From Planktomarina sp. (lineage in GTDB: Bacteria; Pseudomonadota; Alphaproteobacteria; Rhodobacterales; Rhodobacteraceae), in assembly GCA_022425445.1 (NCBI GenBank), contig JAKMFM010000192.1, positions 1-23,509 of the forward strand: a DNA stretch of 23,509 bases, read 5' to 3'. The position numbers and the translations under genes are program-made. Shown in pieces: positions 18,401-23,509 of the stretch. The notes beneath the pieces are model-generated. The model saw only the letters and a list, made by a program, of their open reading frames with translations, was not told the DNA's origin and ran no database searches. Every line of letters starts with the position of its first letter. Positions within the stretch are counted from its first letter, which is position 1.

Positions 18401-19089
18401 GCGCCTTTTTGCAAAACGCCTTTTTGGGCGCCTTGGGCCTGATGTTCATCATCCTGCTGGCACAATTCAATTCCATCTATAACTCGGTTTTGGTTCTCCT
18501 GGCGGTGGTCTTATCTACAACGGGCGTGCTGATTGGGATGTTGGTTATGGATCAAGCCTTTTCAATCATCATGACCGGCACAGGAATTGTCGCTTTGGCG
18601 GGTATTGTGGTCAACAACAACATCGTTTTAATCGATACTTATCAAGAATATAGCTCTTATATGCCGCGGCTGGAGGCCATCATCCGCACAGCAGAGGCGC
18701 GTATTCGGCCGGTTTTGCTCACCACCATCACGACGATGGCCGGGCTCACACCTATGATGTTCGGCCTCAGCCTAGATTTTATCGGCGGGGGTTATACCAT
18801 CGATGCACCGACGGCTCTGTGGTGGAAACAGCTGGCCACGGCCGTTGTCTTTGGTCTCGGAATTGCCACCTTGCTGACCTTGGTCTTCACCCCTGCTATG
18901 CTGGCGCTGCGGATCTGGATGGTCTCGGGGGCTTATGGCGCTGCAATGGCCCTACGGGCCGGCGGATGGACCGCAGAGGGGCGGCGCATCCGTGAAGATT
19001 TCCGCCTTAGGCGCTCGGCCAAAAAGCTCCGCGGGCGTGAAATTTCTTGGGAAGATGCAGATTTGATCGACAGCGGCGCGCCCAAATAA
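15487..19089 (+). CDS. RND efflux permease, AcrB/HAE-type, with enlarged central membrane region
   Basis: This 1200-residue inner-membrane proton-driven pump is longer than the usual 1030-1050. The N-terminus (VDWAIARARMVLAFILL, helix 1), two large periplasmic halves and two helix bundles are visible. In the helix-4 motif GMLVDGAIVVVE, D402 is kept but the second aspartate of AcrB is a glycine (G403). In helix 10, GIVVNNNIVLID carries asparagine (N1043) where AcrB has lysine. The RIRPVLLTT arginines are kept. The extra length comes from two added hydrophobic segments (about residues 512-532 and 546-569) in the central cytoplasmic loop and a basic C-terminal tail (about 1150-1200). The start overlaps the adaptor stop (ATGA). 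No TolC-like channel gene is adjacent. The substrate is unknown. Confidence 0.94.
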   Translation: MTGLVDWAIARARMVLAFILLSLAVGTFAYAVLPKEGEPDIEIPALIISMPFQGISAEDSEKLLIKPMETELSDLDGLKKLTATAVDGYANVVLEFEFGWNKTKIIADVRDRMGNAQTKFPNGGDTYSISEFNFSEFPIIIISLSGSVPERTLLKVAQDLQDRIEGLEPVLSAGLTGHRDEMLEVLIDPLKLESYNVTAGELIGVVVNNNQLIPAGSVDTENSNFSVKIPSSFNAPVDVYTLPVKINGDRVVTLGNIADIRLTFADRTGTARFNGETTVAIQVVKRKGFNLIDTANLVRDEVAKQTALWPVELQNAIQVSTSNDQSRNVDSMVKQLEGSVLTAIALVMIVVLAALGSRPAFLVGFAIPTSFLLCFAFLAVMGISISNIVMFGLILAVGMLVDGAIVVVEYADKRISEGAGPMQAYGDAAKRMFWPIVSSTATTLCAFLPMLFWPGVPGQFMGMLPVTLIFVLSASLVVALIYLPVLGGVSGALSQKFGTASDSLRRLPLLVRAVLVPIALYGLFVGAMQLLNPGYLFGGQAPEGLGGTALGITLFLCGAVVASIVMGSVEFRANKARVKGGHQRTAFGYFIKFITGNPVMPVVSLAAVIFFVITTFQYFGQNNKGVEFFVATEPEQAIVYIQARGNLSLQEKDNLLKQAEDIIINTPGVQSTFAFAGEGGLNANTGGAGAPLDTIGQAQIELIPWEDRPSQKSNSKIFGFIPWTSSQIEDGYDGNLVLNNLQEQLNGIAGVRSQILNLAMGPASAKPVHLRLKGDDWDSLLQATALARTKFEQTEGLIAVEDTLPLPGIDWQIDVDVQEAGRYGADVATVGAMVQLVTRGILLDTMRVDSSDEEIDIRVRLPETDRVLSTLDTLKVRTPNGLIPLSNFISRKPVAKLGQITRVDQQRYFDVKAGVRSDALKTVTNAAGVPREVKMTPAERIEEITAWLQSSPMPAGIEWEWTGDQEDEAESGAFLQNAFLGALGLMFIILLAQFNSIYNSVLVLLAVVLSTTGVLIGMLVMDQAFSIIMTGTGIVALAGIVVNNNIVLIDTYQEYSSYMPRLEAIIRTAEARIRPVLLTTITTMAGLTPMMFGLSLDFIGGGYTIDAPTALWWKQLATAVVFGLGIATLLTLVFTPAMLALRIWMVSGAYGAAMALRAGGWTAEGRRIREDFRLRRSAKKLRGREISWEDADLIDSGAPK

Positions 19090-19194
19090 AGCGCGCCGGT
19101 GGCTTGCGGCCAAATCAGAGCCTGTTCGAACCATAGTCGCGGCTGGCAGTTTAACCACAGGTTTTTATTAAATAGGCGCCTTCACCATTCAAAG

Positions 19195-19248
19195 ATGTCG
19201 CAAATGTCAAGCCGCGCCTAGATGGGCGGGCCAAGCGACATGGGTTTT
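19195..19248 (+). terminator. Possible weak terminator after the RND genes
   Basis: ATGTCGC (19195-19201) and GCGACAT (19235-19241) form a perfect seven-base stem enclosing an imperfect GC-rich inner hairpin, followed by GGG and four T. It lies in the 181-base gap between the convergent RND permease and the ABC exporter. The loop is long and the T run short, so this is tentative. The rest of the gap holds nothing else I can recognise. Confidence 0.3.
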
Positions 19249-19270
19249 ATGCACAGAATTGCAGAATAGC

Positions 19271-21091
19271 TCACAGAGCGCCTGAGCTCTCTTCCGACAG
19301 CTGTAGATGCCACAAATGGGCATAGCGCCCCTCTTGCGCCAATAGTGCATCATGGCTGCCGACTTCGACGATGTGCCCCTGTTCAAGCACAACGATGCAA
19401 TCCGCATGGACGACGGTAGAGAGCCGATGGGCAATGATCATCACCGTCCGCCCCTGCCCCATTTGGATCAAACTTTCCTGGATTTCATGCTCCGTTTGCG
19501 TGTCCAGCGCTGAAGTCGCCTCATCCAAAAGCAAAATCGGCGGATTTTTCAACAAGCTGCGGGCAATGCCCACACGTTGCTTTTCGCCACCAGAGAGCTT
19601 CAGCCCACGTTCACCGACCATCGTATCATAGCCTTTGGGCAGGCTTTCCACGAACGCATGAATTTGTGCCGCCTTTGCCGCCTGTTCAATCTGAGCAGGT
19701 GTCGCCGCATCACGGCCATAGGCGATGTTGTAATTGATGGTATCGTTAAACAAAACCGTATCCTGCGGCACAACACCAATGGCATCGTGTAGACTGCTTT
19801 GAGACACGTCACGGATATCCTGCCCATCAATCAAGACTGCGCCAGAGGACGCGTCATAAAAGCGGAACAGCAAGCGGCCAATGGTAGATTTTCCCGAACC
19901 CGACGGTCCCACGATGGCCAGTGTTTGCCCCGGCTCAACCGTCAGGTCCACGCCCTTGAGAATGGCCCGTTCAGGATCATAGGAAAAATGTACATCCCGA
20001 AACTCAATCCGTCCACCCGACACACGCAAAGGCGGGGCACCTGGCTTATCTTGCACCTCTGGTGATTGCTCCAAGAGGCTGAACATTTCGGACATATCCA
20101 CCAGTGCTTGGCGGATTTCTCGGTAGACAAATCCCAGAAAGTTCAGCGGCATCATAACCTGCATGATATAGGCATTTACGGCCACAAATCCGCCGACACT
20201 TATCGTCCCATTTGCCACCCCTTGTACAGACATTAACATCACAACCACCATGGCCGTGTTGATGATCAGCGCTTGCCCGATGTTAATCACCCCAAGCGAA
20301 TAGGAGGTCTTCAGCGCCGCTGTTTCATAGCCTTGCATGGCGGCATCATAACGCGCCGCCTCTCGAGCTTCCGCGCCGAAATATTTCACCGTTTCAAAAT
20401 TCAACAAAGAATCAATCGCCTTTTGATTGGCATCATTGTCTTGATCGTTCATCTGTTTACGAATTTTGACCCGCCATTCGGTCACAACTGCGGTGAACCA
20501 CACATAGGTGACAATTGCCACTGCAATGACAATCAAATAGCGCAGATCAAAAAAGGCGGCCAGCGCGCCGGAAATCAGCACCAGCTGCAAGACCAATGGA
20601 CCAATCGAAAACAACAAAAAACGCAGCAAAAACGCAACGCCCTTAACCCCACGCTCCATGACACGGCTCAGCCCCCCGGTCTTCCGACTGAGGTGATAGC
20701 GCAGCGACATATTGTGAATATGTTGAAAGGTCGCCAGCCCAACTCGCCGCAAAGCGCGCTGCCCAACTTTGGCAAAGACCACGTCCCGCAGTTGTTGAAA
20801 GCCGCTGTCCAGGACCCGTGACAGGCCGTAAGCGATGGTCAGACCGCCGGCGCCTAGCATCAACAGCGAATGCCCCGCATCCTCCCCCGACAGGCTGTCG
20901 ACCGCAGCGCCAAGGATCATGGGTGTGGCCACAGCCACAAGCTTGGCCAAGATCAAACTGGCCACAGCGATCACAACACGCCATTTGACCCAAGCCTGCC
21001 CCTTCGGCCAGAGATACGGCAGCACACGGCGCACAACGCCAATCTCTATCCGGCGCCCCTGGGCTTCCTCTGAGGTGCCAAGACTTTTCAC
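19271..21091 (-). CDS. Atm1-type ABC exporter (fused permease-ATPase)
   Basis: This 606-residue half-transporter has an N-terminal six-helix membrane domain fused to an ATPase domain, and it would work as a homodimer. Walker A GPSGSGKST lies near 394-402, the signature LSGGEKQRVGIAR near 496-508, Walker B ILLLDEATSALD near 518-529 and the switch IIAHRLST near 550. Length and motifs in the membrane domain (MSLRYHLSRKTGGLSRVMERG, FVAVNAYIMQVMMPLNFLGFVYREIRQ) fit the Atm1/HMT1 family. These proteins export glutathione-linked sulfur or metal species and are tied to Fe-S protein assembly and heavy-metal tolerance. The start is a GTG at 21091, the only plausible start before an in-frame stop, with AAGGA eleven bases upstream. 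It lies 45 bases after the LysM gene, so co-transcription is likely. Confidence 0.92.
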   Translation of the reverse strand: MKSLGTSEEAQGRRIEIGVVRRVLPYLWPKGQAWVKWRVVIAVASLILAKLVAVATPMILGAAVDSLSGEDAGHSLLMLGAGGLTIAYGLSRVLDSGFQQLRDVVFAKVGQRALRRVGLATFQHIHNMSLRYHLSRKTGGLSRVMERGVKGVAFLLRFLLFSIGPLVLQLVLISGALAAFFDLRYLIVIAVAIVTYVWFTAVVTEWRVKIRKQMNDQDNDANQKAIDSLLNFETVKYFGAEAREAARYDAAMQGYETAALKTSYSLGVINIGQALIINTAMVVVMLMSVQGVANGTISVGGFVAVNAYIMQVMMPLNFLGFVYREIRQALVDMSEMFSLLEQSPEVQDKPGAPPLRVSGGRIEFRDVHFSYDPERAILKGVDLTVEPGQTLAIVGPSGSGKSTIGRLLFRFYDASSGAVLIDGQDIRDVSQSSLHDAIGVVPQDTVLFNDTINYNIAYGRDAATPAQIEQAAKAAQIHAFVESLPKGYDTMVGERGLKLSGGEKQRVGIARSLLKNPPILLLDEATSALDTQTEHEIQESLIQMGQGRTVMIIAHRLSTVVHADCIVVLEQGHIVEVGSHDALLAQEGRYAHLWHLQLSEESSGAL

Positions 21092-21136
21092 GATTTCACA
21101 ATTCCTTACCCTTGGAGTTTAGCCTTGCCATGGCTC

Positions 21137-22828
21137 TCAGTCTGGAATTTCAAACACCTGACCGGGATAGATCAAATCCGGGTCGCGGATACGTTCTTTA
21201 TTGGCTTCAAAGACTTTGAAATATTCAATGCCCGCACCGTAGCTCTCTTTGGCAATGGCCCAAAGCGTAGATCCCGGTTGCACGGTTCGCACCCGGAATT
21301 TCTTTGATGGTGCACGCAGGGCCGGGGCCGTTTCCGCTGGCAGCTCCTCGACCACTGCAGATCCACCATTCGAACTTTGCTCAACTTGTCCGTCCAGCGC
21401 AGCCACTTCAGGCTGAACATTAACTTCAACCTGCGTCACAGTTTGCGCGAGGGGTTTTTCGGGCGCAGTCTCAGGTTCAACCTGCACGACGGCCGGCCGC
21501 TGCGCCTCCTCCGCCTCTGCTTTGGCAACAACGGCGCTCTCAGACGGCACCTCGACGCGCGGCTCCTCTGCCTGAGTTTCCACGGCCATCAACTCAGCCA
21601 GTTCTTCAGCAGCCTCGCGTTTGAACGGCGTTTCTGCGCGTGACACCACATCCCCAGATGGGTTCAACTCATCAATCCGCAGAGTGTAAATGCCCGGCTC
21701 AATATCGCTCAATTCTACGGCCCAATAGCCATCCGCAGCTATTTCACTTGTGGCAATAGGCTGGTTGTCCAGATAAATTCGAACGAAATTACCAGCTTGC
21801 CCGCGGCCACCTAAAATCACGTCGCCATTTGAGCTATAAGAAATTGTGTCAATTGTAACCGCAGGCGCGACCTCAGTGGGCGCTCCGTCCTGCAAAACCC
21901 GCACGCCATCTTCATCAGCAAGAATGACCGTTGCAGGCGCTGAAGTCGCTTCCGCGTTGGATGACCCCTTGTCGGTGGACGCCAGCTCGGCTTCAGATTC
22001 AGGCGCCTTGGACGCTGTGACTTCCTCAGCACCGGGGGCCGCATCCGCTTCAGCCACTGGAGCTGCATCCGCCTCTAAGTTGGTGGATTTTGCCTCCGTT
22101 GAGGCCATCTCAGTTTCAGCTTCAGGATTCTCCGACGCTGCGACCTCCTCCTCAACGGCGGCCGCGGCGCTCTCTGAGCCAGAAGACACAACCGTTGCTG
22201 GCGCGACGAAAACCGTTTGTACCGAAGCAACGGGACCGGATCCATCCTCAGCATAAAGGTGCAGCTTTAGGCTTTGCTGATCAGCTGTCGACGGGAGAAA
22301 GGCGAAAATGACAAATTGCCCGTTACCGTTCAAATCTGCGCGCGCCTCTGGCTGTTCAACGCCATCTACGCTCAAAACCACATAGCCGCGACCTTCCGCT
22401 TGACCAGCAATGAGTGCAGAGCCATCAATCTCAATGCGCACAATATCGAACTTTGGCGTGGCCAATTTGCTGCTCAATGGGTCAGCAGGCGCAGCAGAAC
22501 TGGCCTCAACGCTTTGACTTTCACTTACCGCCTCCTCTGACGCGGACTCAGAGGTAGCCAGCTCCAGTGCGGCCTCTGCATCCTCGCCGCTTGAACTGTC
22601 GGTGGCGGCCTCAATGTCCGCCGTAGGCTTTGGCTCAGCGGCCGCATCGCTCGTTTCAGCAGCAGGCATCACAGCGTCCTCAACAGAGGAGGCCTCACGC
22701 ACAGGATCCACAGCGGCGCGAATTTGTGGATAAAACCACCAGAGCACGATCAGACCTATCACCCCAGCAAAAATTGCCGCTGTATTGCGCGATTTTGCGG
22801 TCACTTTGTTCTTATCGGTCATGGTCAT
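21137..22828 (-). CDS. Membrane-anchored Ig-like and LysM domain protein
   Basis: This 563-residue protein has a short cytoplasmic start, one membrane helix (about residues 17-33, TAAIFAGVIGLIVLWWFY) and a long alanine/glutamate/serine-rich periplasmic part. Two beta-rich Ig-like modules lie near 127-212 and 324-401. A C-terminal LysM domain spans about 509-562 (RVRTVQPGSTLWAIAKESYG ... PDLIYPGQVFEIPD) and should bind peptidoglycan. It therefore tethers the inner membrane to the cell wall; its exact role is unknown. Residues 229-269 and 270-299 are imperfect repeats. Start choices are the ATG at 22828 or at 22822, since an AGG lies close upstream of the first and better spaced for the second. 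It is divergent from the LOG gene and 45 bases upstream of the Atm1-type exporter. Confidence 0.85.
   Translation of the reverse strand: MTMTDKNKVTAKSRNTAAIFAGVIGLIVLWWFYPQIRAAVDPVREASSVEDAVMPAAETSDAAAEPKPTADIEAATDSSSGEDAEAALELATSESASEEAVSESQSVEASSAAPADPLSSKLATPKFDIVRIEIDGSALIAGQAEGRGYVVLSVDGVEQPEARADLNGNGQFVIFAFLPSTADQQSLKLHLYAEDGSGPVASVQTVFVAPATVVSSGSESAAAAVEEEVAASENPEAETEMASTEAKSTNLEADAAPVAEADAAPGAEEVTASKAPESEAELASTDKGSSNAEATSAPATVILADEDGVRVLQDGAPTEVAPAVTIDTISYSSNGDVILGGRGQAGNFVRIYLDNQPIATSEIAADGYWAVELSDIEPGIYTLRIDELNPSGDVVSRAETPFKREAAEELAELMAVETQAEEPRVEVPSESAVVAKAEAEEAQRPAVVQVEPETAPEKPLAQTVTQVEVNVQPEVAALDGQVEQSSNGGSAVVEELPAETAPALRAPSKKFRVRTVQPGSTLWAIAKESYGAGIEYFKVFEANKERIRDPDLIYPGQVFEIPD
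21932..22144 (-). repeat. Imperfect 41-codon internal repeat in the LysM protein gene
   Basis: Two consecutive segments of the protein align with a period of 41 residues. One begins VAASENPEAETEMASTEAKS at residue 229 and the other VTASKAPESEAELASTDKGS at residue 270. The DNA copies also share wording (for example TCAG-rich stretches around 22110 and 21990). This suggests an old tandem duplication in the linker between the two Ig-like modules. Confidence 0.7.
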
Positions 22829-22908
22829 TTACCTGCATTCCCCCAGTCACTGTCATATGCTATCAGTCACAAATAACCTGTCCAGCAAGAACTAAGGAAT
22901 TCCTTAAT

Positions 22909-23469
22909 ATGTCCAAGTCAATTTGTGTTTTTTGTGGCGCGCGCGTAGGAAATAATGCCGCTTTTGAACAGGCCGCGCGAGATTTAGGCCACATCTTAGC
23001 AAAAAATGGCTGGCGCCTCGTCTATGGTGCTGGAGATGTCGGTTTAATGGGGGCCGTGGCCGATAGCGCGCAGGCCTCTGGCGCCGCAACGTTTGGCGTG
23101 ATTCCAGAGCACCTGATACAAAAGGAAGTTGGCAAGCACGACCTTGATCGTTTCATTGTCACAGACGATATGCACAGCCGCAAAAAATTGATGTTTATCA
23201 ACAGTGATGCAGTGGTATTGCTGCCAGGCGGGGCAGGCTCATTGGACGAATTTTTTGAAGTCCTGACCTGGGCACAGCTGGGTCTGCACAGCCGGCCCAT
23301 TGTTGTGGCCAATATTGAAGGCTACTGGCAACCCATGCTCACGATGGTCGATCACCTGATTGCTTCGGGCTTTGCCGATGCGAGTTTGCGGAACCTATTT
23401 TGTGTGGCTCAAACGGTAGATGAGATCGAAACCGTCTTACGCTCCGCCCTAAACACCGCCAACCAATAA
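22909..23469 (+). CDS. LOG-family protein (lysine decarboxylase-like, TIGR00730 type)
   Basis: This 186-residue Rossmann-fold protein starts MSKSICVFCGARVG. LOG proteins hydrolyse cytokinin riboside monophosphates or related nucleotide monophosphates to free base and ribose 5-phosphate; the true substrate in most bacteria is unclear. The family pattern is complete: the N-terminal CVFCGARVG strand-loop, LVYGAGDVGLMG at 37-48, SRKKLM at 90-95 and the phosphate-binding PGGAGSLDE at 106-114 (usual form PGGxGTxxE). Two positions differ from the common form: GAG for GGG in the second motif and serine for threonine in the last. The start ATG at 22909 has AAGGA ten bases upstream; the frame is open 93 codons further but that part overlaps the LysM gene. 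The gene is divergent from the LysM protein. Confidence 0.93.
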   Translation: MSKSICVFCGARVGNNAAFEQAARDLGHILAKNGWRLVYGAGDVGLMGAVADSAQASGAATFGVIPEHLIQKEVGKHDLDRFIVTDDMHSRKKLMFINSDAVVLLPGGAGSLDEFFEVLTWAQLGLHSRPIVVANIEGYWQPMLTMVDHLIASGFADASLRNLFCVAQTVDEIETVLRSALNTANQ

Positions 23470-23509
23470 AAGACCAAAGCAATCCAGATCAGGGCAATGG
23501 CAATGATAT
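23409..23509 (-). CDS. Possible C-terminal fragment of a membrane protein entering from the right edge
   Basis: On the minus strand a frame open from the window edge reads IIAIALIWIALVFYWLAVF, then a basic tail RAERKTV and a TGA at 23411-23409. A 19-residue hydrophobic helix followed by positive charges looks like the end of a membrane protein that overlaps the 3' end of the LOG gene by about 60 bases, convergently. Only about 32 codons are visible, so it could be a chance reading, and I cannot name a family. Confidence 0.3.
   Translation of the reverse strand, partial: IIAIALIWIALVFYWLAVFRAERKTVSISSTV

Noticed and set aside
18952..19158. 68-codon minus-strand frame across the end of the RND permease
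   Set aside because: It mostly overlaps the permease tail antisense and has no motif, so I do not treat it as a gene.

Overview
The window reads as core chromosome of an alphaproteobacterium, most likely a marine Rhodobacterales (Roseobacter-type) species. This is inferred from three things: the yajC-secD-secF-Mth938-ccmABCDG gene order, the alphaproteobacterial style of the proteins (AcnA, Der, an Atm1-type ABC exporter), and a moderate-GC, tightly packed layout. I see no rRNA, tRNA, CRISPR array, insertion sequence, phage gene or attachment site. No gap between genes exceeds about 230 bases.

Layout. (1) 84-2771, plus strand: aconitase acnA, closed by a strong bidirectional terminator at 2787-2820. 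(2) 8892-2860, minus strand: one compact run yajC, secD, secF, an Mth938-domain gene, ccmA, ccmB, ccmC, ccmD, ccmG. Most junctions overlap or abut (ATGA, TAATG). The run joins the accessory subunits of Sec protein export to cytochrome c maturation. (3) 9140-10432, plus strand: serS, convergent with der and sharing with it a hairpin terminator that contains the der stop codon. (4) 14028-10499, minus strand: a YfgM-like anchored protein, the lipoprotein BamB and the GTPase Der, in the same order as yfgM-bamB-der in E. coli. It links outer-membrane protein assembly to ribosome biogenesis. (5) 14255-19089, plus strand: an RND efflux pair (periplasmic adaptor and a 1200-residue permease) translationally coupled by ATGA, with no outer-membrane channel gene beside it. 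(6) 22828-19271, minus strand: a large anchored protein with Ig-like and LysM domains, then an Atm1-type ABC exporter. (7) 22909-23469, plus strand: a LOG-family (lysine decarboxylase-like) protein, with a possible hydrophobic C-terminal fragment of another gene entering from the right edge on the minus strand.

Common themes are cell-envelope biogenesis (Sec, BamB, cytochrome c maturation, LysM protein) and iron/heme or Fe-S metabolism (aconitase, Ccm heme export, Atm1). Nothing looks like a defence system or a clearly new multi-gene system. The most noteworthy non-routine signals are: a perfect TTAA-N7-TTAAC (CtrA-type) site upstream of bamB; an RND permease with two extra predicted membrane helices in its central loop and altered proton-relay residues; a 41-residue internal repeat in the LysM protein; a perfect palindrome just upstream of yajC; and a terminator that overlaps the der stop codon.
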